Source: a virus. Taken from it: a DNA stretch of 41,872 nt. How positions within the stretch are numbered: position 1 is the first letter of the stretch; each line of letters begins with the position of its first letter. The stretch is from positions 1 through 41,872 of IMG/VR virus record IMGVR_UViG_3300050033_000199, one strand, 5' to 3'. The position numbers and the translations under genes are program-made. Shown here in pieces: positions 22,653 to 30,215 of this stretch. A model generated the notes under the pieces. The model had not been told where the DNA came from. It saw only the letters and a program-made list of their open reading frames with translations, and did not search any database.

Positions 22653-23207
22653 ATGAACAAAATGAAATTACCCATGAAAAAGTATTTGAGGCAATTTGCA
22701 TACGCCAGTTTCCCGCGTCCATTTGACGTAGCTGTTTTGGGATTGGGCAATGAGCTTGTCGGCGCTGAGGTTGGGGTGTTTGAAGGGATTCACGCAAGAC
22801 TACTTGTCAAAAACAACTCCGTGGCAAGGCTCTACTGCATTGACCCATACCGCATTTATGAAGATTTGAAATTAGACACAAACATGCCCAAGGCCAAAGC
22901 AAGGGCGATTGAAAGGCTAAAATTTTCAGGTAAAGTCGTTTGGATGTTTGAGAATTCGGTAGAGGCATCATTCCGTATATTTCACGAATTGGACTTTGTT
23001 TATATCGACGCCGCACACAACTATAAAAACGCCGTCGCAGACATCGACGCTTGGTGGCCGTTGGTCAAACCCGGAGGAATAATTGGCGGTCACGACTTTC
23101 ATCACACATGGCCGGGGGTTGTTAGGGCCGTGACGGAGTTCTCGGTCAAAAAAGGGTTGGACTTGTGTTGTGAAACCCCGGACTGGTGGGTGGTGAAACT
23201 TAAATGA
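22653..23207 (+). CDS. SAM-dependent methyltransferase (Methyltransf_24 type)
   Basis: 184 residues. GAEVGVFEGIHARLL is motif I (usual E-x-G-x-x-x-G), LYCIDPY is the acidic motif II, and DFVYIDAAHNYKNAVADIDAWW with LVKPGGIIGGHDF is the classic motif IV-V block of this class. The substrate is unknown; the group modifies sugars, nucleotides or small molecules. It starts a translationally coupled set with a 36-residue membrane peptide and a second methyltransferase. Confidence 0.8.
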   Translation: MNKMKLPMKKYLRQFAYASFPRPFDVAVLGLGNELVGAEVGVFEGIHARLLVKNNSVARLYCIDPYRIYEDLKLDTNMPKAKARAIERLKFSGKVVWMFENSVEASFRIFHELDFVYIDAAHNYKNAVADIDAWWPLVKPGGIIGGHDFHHTWPGVVRAVTEFSVKKGLDLCCETPDWWVVKLK

Positions 23208-23314
23208 ATATCATCATCGGAATCATCATCGGGTTTTTCACCGCCCTAATGGTGGCGATGGCTGCGCTCTGGCTCGTAGGAACATGCGCCGCTTTGGATA
23301 TTTTTAAAAGGTGA
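23204..23314 (+). CDS. 36-residue transmembrane peptide
   Basis: ATG overlaps the previous stop (ATGA) and the stop overlaps the next start (GTGA). One hydrophobic segment (IIIGIIIGFFTALMVAMAAL) with a short basic end (DIFKR). Coupling on both sides argues that it is translated. Confidence 0.6.
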   Translation: MNIIIGIIIGFFTALMVAMAALWLVGTCAALDIFKR

Positions 23315-23919
23315 TTCAATCTCTGATAACATTTTTTTGGCGCAGAGGAATCCTGGCTTGCGAATCTGAAGCGGAGCAAATTGCCTCGCATGTTACCGGC
23401 TGCCGGCGGGCAAACATCGGCGGTGGAATCAGGTCAAACCGCTGGCCTGACATTCCCAAATGTGACGCGAGAATTAACGGGCTTGATTTCAACACCCAGC
23501 GATTGCCTTATGCCGACAAAGAATACGACGTTGTAATCTGCGAGCAAGTCATCGAGCACCTGCACAATACGACTTGGTTTCTGTCGGAACTATGCCGCAT
23601 TTTAAAACCGGGCGGGAAACTGTTGCTGGCCACGGAGAATCTCAGTTCACTGCCAAACATCATTGCCCTGCTTATCGGCATTACGCCGTTCAGCACCCAG
23701 CCCTGCTGTGGGAAGTTTCGGGGCGGGTGGAAGCGGGGACCCGCCGAGCCGCATGGCCTGGCCTTGAACCATCCGTGTTATTCCGGCGTCAGTGGCCATG
23801 TGCGCGTGATGACAACGAATCAGTTGCGCGAATTGCTGGTTGAGGCTGGATTCGTCGTGCAAGCGGTTCATAGCTTTTCCTTCCGGCACTACATTTTATT
23901 CGACGCAACCAAATTTTAG
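23311..23919 (+). CDS. SAM-dependent methyltransferase (Methyltransf_11 type)
   Basis: 202 residues from a GTG that overlaps the previous stop. NIGGGIRSNRWPD is motif I, LPYADKEYDVVICEQVIEHL is the motif IV region, and LCRILKPGGKLLLATEN follows, as in Methyltransf_11/23. The C-terminal LRELLVEAGFVVQAVHSF is also typical. It may act on surface glycan or on nucleotides; there is no DNA-methylase (D/N)PPY motif. It is the last gene before a 350-bp gap. Confidence 0.75.
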   Translation: MIQSLITFFWRRGILACESEAEQIASHVTGCRRANIGGGIRSNRWPDIPKCDARINGLDFNTQRLPYADKEYDVVICEQVIEHLHNTTWFLSELCRILKPGGKLLLATENLSSLPNIIALLIGITPFSTQPCCGKFRGGWKRGPAEPHGLALNHPCYSGVSGHVRVMTTNQLRELLVEAGFVVQAVHSFSFRHYILFDATKF

Positions 23920-24271
23920 AAAAGGTTCTAGTATATACACCTCGTCGTCAGGTGACCGCGACCGCGCCTTTTGTGTGGACACAATAAAAACCAATGATTC
24001 AGATTCTTGAGCATAAGCGTCCCACCACAGATGGTGCTGGGCGTGTATTTGAACATAATCGCTTCCTGAATGGGGCCGGGGAAGGTCAGACGGTAAAACC
24101 GGCTTAGGCGATAACTTTGCGGTTCAATTGTTTTACGAGCCGCCGCAGACCATTTTAAAATGCTGTCGTCCCATGCTCGCGTCTGGTTTTGGGGCCAGCC
24201 GGTTTATGAAAAGAGGACAAAGTCAATTTTCTATTGACAGCTTGGCGACTTCAAAGCATATATTTTAAGGA
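23920..24271 (+). promoter_or_regulatory. 352-bp region before the late operon, with candidate promoter
   Basis: Holds a weak 37-codon frame (23994-24107), several short hairpins (CACC/GGTG near 24031) and, at its end, TTGACA (24234-24239) with TATATT at 24259-24264 (19-nt spacer) or CATATA at 17. The start codon at 24272 is only 7-9 bases past this, so the mRNA may be nearly leaderless. No tRNA could be folded here. Confidence 0.5.
23994..24107 (+). CDS. Possible 37-residue protein
   Basis: ATG to TAG within the gap between the methyltransferase and the late genes. The product is hydrophilic (HKRPTTDGAGRVFEHNRFLN) with no recognisable motif and no ribosome site. Weak support. Confidence 0.25.
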   Translation: MIQILEHKRPTTDGAGRVFEHNRFLNGAGEGQTVKPA

Positions 24272-24760
24272 ATGGACGAAGAAACGGCGGCATTTTGCAA
24301 TGGGCGAATCGAACCAAGCCAGGATTTCGACTGGGATGCAGTTGAAGAAAAGGAAAGGCCGGAGGTTGAGGTTGAGATTCGGCGGCAGTGCGCCATAACG
24401 CTCGCGAAATTCTCGGCAACGCTGTTGACGGTGGGCGGGCATGACCGGAGGAAATTCTTTCTGGCGGCAAACTGTCTCGCGTTCGCAAATCACATTCACC
24501 CGTCGCAGGAAACCAGCGGGGAAAAGATAGCGCGGGCGATTGGGATGCGAAAGGCGGCGTTCTTTCGTCGGGTAAACCAATGGCGCAACGTGCTTGGACT
24601 TCCGGCGATGGCTGGGGCATGGAGCGTTGACGCCAGAAAATCCATCAAGCGGGCAACCACAAAAGCACATGAGCAACGAAAAAATCACCACAACGGACAA
24701 AGCCAAAACTTCACTCAACGATTTAGCCGCTCGCATAGCGGTTCGGGAAAAGGAAATTGA
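24272..24760 (+). CDS. Helix-turn-helix protein, first gene of late operon
   Basis: 162 residues. An acidic N-terminus is followed by a helical domain (AITLAKFSATLLTVGGHDRR) and an HTH-like GEKIARAIGMRKAAFFRRVN. The last 35 residues are Lys/His/Ser-rich and overlap the DUF3102 gene by 92 bases in another frame, so the true end of folded protein is near residue 125. It may be a late-gene regulator or a packaging-site binder. Confidence 0.55.
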   Translation: MDEETAAFCNGRIEPSQDFDWDAVEEKERPEVEVEIRRQCAITLAKFSATLLTVGGHDRRKFFLAANCLAFANHIHPSQETSGEKIARAIGMRKAAFFRRVNQWRNVLGLPAMAGAWSVDARKSIKRATTKAHEQRKNHHNGQSQNFTQRFSRSHSGSGKGN

Positions 24761-25205
24761 CCGCGTTTGCGATGAAGCGGTCGGGACCATCGTCAAGGCT
24801 TTGGAGTTGGCATTTGAGCAAGGCGACGATTTAACATCAGCCAAGGAGGTGTGCCGGCCTGGTGACTGGGAATTGTGGGTTGAGTCCAATTTCAAAATGG
24901 GAATCCGCACGGCACAGCGGTACATGAAGCTGTCCGAAACTCCCAAAAACGACAGGCGTGACGTGTTCCTCAATTGCAAATCAATGACTTGCGCTTACAA
25001 AATGCTCGGAATCCTACCGGCAGAGGCGGAAACCAGCGTTGAAAATGGAGGCTCAATATCAATCCCACCCGTGATTCAACGGCTGACGTGGATAGCGGAA
25101 TGGATGGGTCGGAATCTGGACGACATCGGGACATGGGAACAGCCGCGCCGGGAGGAATTGAAACTGAAACTAAAACCAATTGTGGCGATTTACGAAAAGT
25201 TATGA
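24669..25205 (+). CDS. DUF3102-like phage protein
   Basis: 178 residues from ATG 24669; the open frame upstream is shadow. Features: SLNDLAARIAVREKEIDRV, ALELAFEQGDDLTSAKEV, DWELWVESNFKMGIRTAQRYMKLSE, the order seen in DUF3102 (long helix, G-x-x-L-x-x-AK, then helix-turn-helix). Such proteins often lie near terminase or replication genes; function unproven. Confidence 0.65.
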   Translation: MSNEKITTTDKAKTSLNDLAARIAVREKEIDRVCDEAVGTIVKALELAFEQGDDLTSAKEVCRPGDWELWVESNFKMGIRTAQRYMKLSETPKNDRRDVFLNCKSMTCAYKMLGILPAEAETSVENGGSISIPPVIQRLTWIAEWMGRNLDDIGTWEQPRREELKLKLKPIVAIYEKL

Positions 25206-25327
25206 CAGTGATTTTCTATAAATTCTGGAATGGATGGAAAATGGGAATTGTCCAAGGCAATCTCACGCTCTGGTTTTATACCGACATCCAAAAGTGTTTC
25301 CAGCTTAACCCGCATTTTCTGAAATGA
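25202..25327 (+). CDS. 41-residue protein coupled to terminase genes
   Basis: ATGA overlap with the previous stop and with the next start, which strongly suggests translation. Aromatic-rich (VIFYKFWNGWKMG, LTLWFYTDIQKCF). Function unknown. Confidence 0.6.
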   Translation: MTVIFYKFWNGWKMGIVQGNLTLWFYTDIQKCFQLNPHFLK

Positions 25328-25809
25328 ACGAACCACTTCCAGCAACGATTGATGGCCGGTCGCTGGCGAAGCTGACCGGCTACACCTGGCGCTGGATTCA
25401 GGAGCAAGCCGAGCGCGGCATTGTGAAGAAAACTGGACGCGGGGAATTTGATTTTGCTGGCAGCATCCAGGGAATAATCAATTTCCTAAAACAGAAAGAT
25501 GAGCCAGCGCGCGAGCGATTGACCAAGGCGCAGGCCAGCCGGGAGGAAAGAATAGACCGGGCCGAGGCCGGCGAGGAAATAAAACTGGAAGTGGCAAAAT
25601 CAGATTGGTCAAATGTCGTGCTGATGTTTCGCCAGCGAATGATTTCAGTCGGGAATAATGTGGAATCAAAGTGTGGCCTAACCGAAGCGCAGCGGAAATC
25701 AATCGAACAGGAAATATCCGACGGGCTGCGGGAGCTTGAAAAGAAAATGACCTGCAAGGCGGAAGAAATCGAGCAGGAAGAAAATGAACGCGCGAGCCAA
25801 ACTGCATAA
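25324..25809 (+). CDS. terS: Terminase small subunit
   Basis: 161 residues. The N-terminal winged HTH (DGRSLAKLTGYTWRWIQEQA, then ERGIVKKTGRGEFD) is as in Nu1/DUF1441-type small terminases. A long charged helical oligomerisation region (ARERLTKAQASREERIDRAE) and a final helix follow. It binds the packaging site and hands DNA to the large subunit. It overlaps the large terminase by 26 bases. Confidence 0.8.
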   Translation: MNEPLPATIDGRSLAKLTGYTWRWIQEQAERGIVKKTGRGEFDFAGSIQGIINFLKQKDEPARERLTKAQASREERIDRAEAGEEIKLEVAKSDWSNVVLMFRQRMISVGNNVESKCGLTEAQRKSIEQEISDGLRELEKKMTCKAEEIEQEENERASQTA

Positions 25810-27802
25810 GTTCATAGCGGCCCTGCTTCCACCGCCTGACCCGCTGCTGATTTCGGAGTGGGCCGAAAAATTTGCTTACCTGCCCGCCGAAGGAAACGCG
25901 GAGCCTGGGAAATTCCACAATGCGCGAATGCCTTATGAGATTGCGATGCTGGACGACCCACTTGACCCGACAGTTTCAGAAATTTATTGGATGATCGGGA
26001 GCCAACTTGGGAAAACCTTGTGCATCATTTTAATAATTGAGTTCTACATTGACCACGCGCCGACCTCGATTTTGGCCGTTTACCCGACGATTGATTCCAC
26101 GCGGGCTTGGATGCGCGACAAATTCGTGCCGACCGTGAAGGAAACTCCGCGCCTTGTTGGGAAATTGAAGGAGCCAAGAGCGCGGGATTCAGAGTCCACG
26201 GCCTTGAATCGCAAGTTTCCAGGCGGCGGGCTGACGTGTGTTGGTGCGAATTCTCCATCAGGACTTCGCCAGCGGTCAAAGAAGGTTGTCATTTGCGATG
26301 AGATTGACGCAATGGAGACGACGAGTGAGGGCGACCCGCTCATGCTGGCTGATAAGCGCGCCGAAACATTTTTTGACGCGGTGAAATTGAAATCTTCCAC
26401 CCCGACGCTCAAGGGCAGTTCACGGATTGAGGATGGCATTGAGCGGAGCGACAAACAGCGATATTTTTTGCCATGCCACGCTTGCGGCGAAATGCAATGG
26501 CTGAAATGGTCACAGATAAAATTCTCATTCGACAAGGATGAGTTGTCAAGATTAGACAATCCAAACTTCAGGCCAGATGATTTCAAAGATTGGAAGCTGG
26601 CAATTTTTCCAGACAAACGGTGCGAGCAATCGTTTTACGTTTGCGAACAGTGCGGGGTTGGCTGGTCGGACCAGCAGCGGCTGGCAGCGATTGCGTCGGG
26701 GCACAAAGATAACCCGCCGATTGTCGTGAACGGGATTGAGTTACGCGCCGAATGGCGGGCTACGGCGCCGTTCAAGGGCATCCGGGGCAGGATTCTTTCC
26801 GGCCTTTACCAGACCATCGGAAAGAAACGCGCGTTCAAATCCTACCTTCACCAATTCGCGGAGAACTTTTTGACCGCAAAGCACGGCGGGAAAGAGACGT
26901 TACAGGTCTGGACGAATACATTTTTGAGTGAAACTTTCGAGGTCGAGGCGGAACAAGTCGAATGGAGTCCACTGCTTGAACGGGTTGAAGATTATGAGGG
27001 GGAGTTGCCGATGGAAGTATGCCTTTTGATTCTAAGCGGAGATATTCACCCCGACCGAATTGAAATGGAGGTTGTCGGGTGGGGAGATGAAGAGGAAACG
27101 TGGGGCATTCAAAAATATGTCGTTTGGGGGGACTTCGATTTGCCGGAAACCCAAATGAAGGTTGACGATTTCACGAATAAAAAATGGAAACACCCTTCCG
27201 GGGTTGAGATTGGTATAACCGCTGCCGCTTTCGACTCAGGCCACAAAGCGAAAGCGGTGTATCGCTTCTGCAAGGCGCGAGCAGCCAAAAGATTTTACGC
27301 AGTCAAGGGAAGTTCAACACCACACTCCCCGCTCGTCACGCCAAACCGGAACAAGCATTACGGAATCTGGCTTTACAACGTCGGAACGGACACGGCGAAG
27401 GATTCAATTTTCTCCCGCCTCAAGCTGGACGATCCCGGTGCGCGTTACTGCCATTTCCCAAAAGGGCAGGGTTACACGGAAAAATACTTCAAACAACTTT
27501 GTTCTGAAAAATTGCAGACCTACATGGAGCGCGGGGTTGTGAAACGGAAATGGGTGAAACAGTTTGAGCGGAACGAATCACTGGACTTGAGGGTTTACAA
27601 CTTGGCGGCCTACGACATTTTGAAACCGAACATGCTGCGGGTGCGGGCGGCGGTCATTCCGAAATCCGAAGTGACCATGCAGGAAAGAACCGATTACGTT
27701 TTGAAGCCCACAGCCGCCACGCCCAAAGTTTCAGCCGAAAAACCCGCGCCGGTTAAATTTCGACAGAACAGTTTCGTCGGGCAGCACAAAGGATGGCTTT
27801 GA
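25784..27802 (+). CDS. terL: Terminase large subunit, lambda GpA type
   Basis: 672 residues, full length for the family. The N-terminal ATPase has GSQLGKT (72-78) as Walker A-like and VVICDE (168-173) as Walker B. A zinc-like CHACGEMQW (about 230) and CEQCGVGW follow, with the C-terminal nuclease domain behind (LILSGDIHPDRIEMEVVGWG; TAAAFDSGHKAKAVYRFC carries an acidic residue). It packages DNA into the prohead and cuts it. GpA-type enzymes usually act at cos sites, suggesting cohesive-end or unit-length packaging; the window does not show a cos site. Confidence 0.9.
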   Translation: MNARAKLHKFIAALLPPPDPLLISEWAEKFAYLPAEGNAEPGKFHNARMPYEIAMLDDPLDPTVSEIYWMIGSQLGKTLCIILIIEFYIDHAPTSILAVYPTIDSTRAWMRDKFVPTVKETPRLVGKLKEPRARDSESTALNRKFPGGGLTCVGANSPSGLRQRSKKVVICDEIDAMETTSEGDPLMLADKRAETFFDAVKLKSSTPTLKGSSRIEDGIERSDKQRYFLPCHACGEMQWLKWSQIKFSFDKDELSRLDNPNFRPDDFKDWKLAIFPDKRCEQSFYVCEQCGVGWSDQQRLAAIASGHKDNPPIVVNGIELRAEWRATAPFKGIRGRILSGLYQTIGKKRAFKSYLHQFAENFLTAKHGGKETLQVWTNTFLSETFEVEAEQVEWSPLLERVEDYEGELPMEVCLLILSGDIHPDRIEMEVVGWGDEEETWGIQKYVVWGDFDLPETQMKVDDFTNKKWKHPSGVEIGITAAAFDSGHKAKAVYRFCKARAAKRFYAVKGSSTPHSPLVTPNRNKHYGIWLYNVGTDTAKDSIFSRLKLDDPGARYCHFPKGQGYTEKYFKQLCSEKLQTYMERGVVKRKWVKQFERNESLDLRVYNLAAYDILKPNMLRVRAAVIPKSEVTMQERTDYVLKPTAATPKVSAEKPAPVKFRQNSFVGQHKGWL

Positions 27803-27904
27803 ATTGACTTCAAAGACTAATATGAAGAGCTAGTCTGCCTGATTCCGTCGTGTTTTGGGCCGACTTAATCGGCTGGCAAAGCTGAGTAGGCGATTCAAAA
27901 GTTA
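27803..27904. promoter_or_regulatory. Gap after terminase with ATTGACT motif and small hairpin
   Basis: Contains ATTGACT (27803-27809), shared with other late intergenic regions, and a short GCCGA/TCGGC hairpin (27859-27873) without a T-tract. No gene seen. Confidence 0.3.
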
Positions 27905-28534
27905 ATGCTGACACCTCGAAATTACGAGCCGACTGAAATCACGGCGGGCGACACGCTAACCTTTCAGCGTTCCATTGGAAAATACCCTGCATCCGCCGGC
28001 TGGCAGCTAACCTATGAGCTTCGCGGTCGCGCTCAAGCCATCGAATTCACCTCCGTCGCAAGTGGAGACTCTCACGTTATAACTGTTCCAGCGGCAACAA
28101 CGGCTTCGTGGCTTCCCGGAGCGTATGAGCTTGAGGGCTACGCTGGAAACATTGCAACAGGCGAGCGCGAGCGAATCTTCATCAACAACCTCACCATCAA
28201 CCGAAATCTTGAAGGCGCGGCGGGTGATATTTCGGTAACGACTCACGCGCAGCGGATGATTGCTCTAATTGAGGCCGTTCAGGAGGGCAAGGCCACCCAT
28301 GATTTACTCGAAAGCGAAGTCGAGGGCACACGAATTAAAAGGCTTTCTCCCAAAGAACTGCGCGAAGAATACAATTACTGGAAACAAATGCGGCAGAATG
28401 AGGTTCGCGCGGCTGATTCGCTGGCCGGTCGAAGCAGTGGACGGAATCGTTTCGCGGTATTTACAGATCCGAACGGGGCCAGCATCGGCCAGTTTGGAGC
28501 GTTGCCTCCGATATTTCCCGGTGAACATTTATGA
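27905..28534 (+). CDS. gpW-like head-tail joining protein with N-terminal beta domain
   Basis: 209 residues. Residues 1-100 are a beta-rich domain (EITAGDTLTFQRSIG, AYELEGYAG). From about 110 the pattern AQRMIALIEAVQEGKATHD and the IKRLSPKELREEYNYWKQM helix matches the small W-like joining proteins encoded between terminase and portal. Fusion with an extra beta domain is unusual but is seen with lambda-type gene order. It overlaps the portal start (ATGA). Confidence 0.6.
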   Translation: MLTPRNYEPTEITAGDTLTFQRSIGKYPASAGWQLTYELRGRAQAIEFTSVASGDSHVITVPAATTASWLPGAYELEGYAGNIATGERERIFINNLTINRNLEGAAGDISVTTHAQRMIALIEAVQEGKATHDLLESEVEGTRIKRLSPKELREEYNYWKQMRQNEVRAADSLAGRSSGRNRFAVFTDPNGASIGQFGALPPIFPGEHL

Positions 28535-30189
28535 AAATAGCCGGAACAAACATTGACGACCCGTCAACGGCGCGCCGGTCAAAGAAAATGGAGGTTGCGA
28601 TTGTCAAGCCGCCTGTAATTGAAGCGGAACTTGTTGCCGGCGGGTTGGAATGGAACCAACGCCGCACGGTCAAGAGCGATGGGCAGCGCATGTTTGCCGC
28701 CGCGATGACTTCCCGTCTGACTGGAGACTGGCCAATTTCAATTTCATCCGCCAACGCCGAGATTCTTGTTTCCGCAATCGCCACCCGGTCCCGCCTGCGC
28801 CAATTGGAGCGTGACGACGATTACATGCGCCGGATGTTGAGGCTGTTTCAAAACAACGTCATCGGCCATCAGGGGATTCAGTTGCAAATGAAAATCCGCG
28901 AGCCAGCGCCCGCGTTGAAACCACAGCCCGCAGACCCGGCCAATCCGAATCAAAAAGTTTCCAACAAGCCGCGATTCCAATTCGACACGGAAGCAAATCA
29001 GATGGTGCAATCGGCGTGGAAAGATTATCTCAAGCCCGAAAATTGCACGGTCATGCGGAACATGTCTGGGGTGAGCCTGCAACGGCTGATTGTGCGCGCA
29101 TGGAAACGCGACGGCGCAATAATGGTTCGGAAATATCGTGGATTTCAAAATGATTTTGGGTTTGCGGTCAAGCCGATGGAAATTGATTTCCTGAATTTTT
29201 GGAATTGTGGTCAAGCGCCCGTCACTGGCAATCTGATTCAGTTTGGGATTGAATACGACAATTTTGATTGCCCGATTGCCTACTGGATCTTATCGCGTCA
29301 CCCCGGAGAAGTTTTTCAGAACGACATCCAAAAGGTTTTTCAAACGCGCGTGCCAGCGGAAGACATTTACATGATTTTCGATGTTGACCGGGCAAATCAG
29401 CTTGTCGGAATGCCGGACTTTTGCAGCGTGGCGACACGCCTCAACGCATTGCATCGTTACGAGGAAGCGGAATCAGTTGCCGCGCGCGTGGCCGCGTGCA
29501 AGGGAGGATTCATTTCAAAAACTTTGCCGACAGAATATGACGGCCCTAAGGACGGGAAAGGAAATTCCCTTGAAGAAATGTCGCCCGGGATGGTTGAACA
29601 GGGCAATCCCGGCGAGGAATGGCATGACATTGACCCGAAACATCCGATGGAGGCTTACGGGAATTTCGTCAAAGGCCAGTTGCGCGGCGGATCGGCGGGC
29701 GCGGGGCTGGCATATAACACCGTTGCGAACGATTTGGAGGGTGTGAATTATTCCAGCTTCAAGGCCGGACGGCTTGAGGATACGGCACAATATCAATACG
29801 ACCAGCAACACGTCATTGACCAGTTAATGCAGCCGTGGTTTGAAGATTGGCTTGTGTTTGCGTTGCTCAAAGGGAAAATAAAAATGCCAGCAGCCAAGGC
29901 GGACAAGATTCTTTCTGGCGTTAACTGGCAGCCGAGGGTTTGGGCCAGCGTTGAGCCAGCGAAGGAAGTTCAAGCAGATATTCTTGAAGTTGAGGCCGGT
30001 TTTGCCACTCGCCGGGAGAAAATTGCCGAGCGCGGAAACAGCATTGACGATGTTGACGAGGAACGCGAGGAAGACCAACTTAGCGAAAAGGCGCACAACA
30101 TACAACCCGCCCCAATTTCCTTGCCGACGATAAAAAAGGGGGCAGTCACGGAGCAGGGTGCGCCAGCAGCGCAAGCGGCAGAGACTTAA
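28531..30189 (+). CDS. Portal protein, lambda GpB type
   Basis: 552 residues. The N-terminal region RMLRLFQNNVIGHQGIQLQM and VMRNMSGVSLQRLIVRAWKRDG, then RHPGEVF, VPAEDIYMIFDVDRANQLVG, GMPDFCSVATRLN and the conserved GVNYSSFKAGRL block all fit lambda-family portals. It forms the dodecameric ring at the capsid vertex through which the terminase pumps DNA. The basic/acidic C-terminal tail (about 510-552) is variable. Followed directly by the protease-capsid fusion. Confidence 0.9.
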   Translation: MKIAGTNIDDPSTARRSKKMEVAIVKPPVIEAELVAGGLEWNQRRTVKSDGQRMFAAAMTSRLTGDWPISISSANAEILVSAIATRSRLRQLERDDDYMRRMLRLFQNNVIGHQGIQLQMKIREPAPALKPQPADPANPNQKVSNKPRFQFDTEANQMVQSAWKDYLKPENCTVMRNMSGVSLQRLIVRAWKRDGAIMVRKYRGFQNDFGFAVKPMEIDFLNFWNCGQAPVTGNLIQFGIEYDNFDCPIAYWILSRHPGEVFQNDIQKVFQTRVPAEDIYMIFDVDRANQLVGMPDFCSVATRLNALHRYEEAESVAARVAACKGGFISKTLPTEYDGPKDGKGNSLEEMSPGMVEQGNPGEEWHDIDPKHPMEAYGNFVKGQLRGGSAGAGLAYNTVANDLEGVNYSSFKAGRLEDTAQYQYDQQHVIDQLMQPWFEDWLVFALLKGKIKMPAAKADKILSGVNWQPRVWASVEPAKEVQADILEVEAGFATRREKIAERGNSIDDVDEEREEDQLSEKAHNIQPAPISLPTIKKGAVTEQGAPAAQAAET

Positions 30190-30215
30190 AATTGACTTTC
30201 CTGCCATTTTTGTAA

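Noticed and set aside
23920-24271. Possible tRNA (a GGTTCAATT T-loop-like segment)
   Set aside because: No pairing T-stem, acceptor stem or anticodon arm could be formed around it.
27859-27873. GCCGA/TCGGC hairpin as a terminator after the large terminase
   Set aside because: Only 5 bp and no T-tract.
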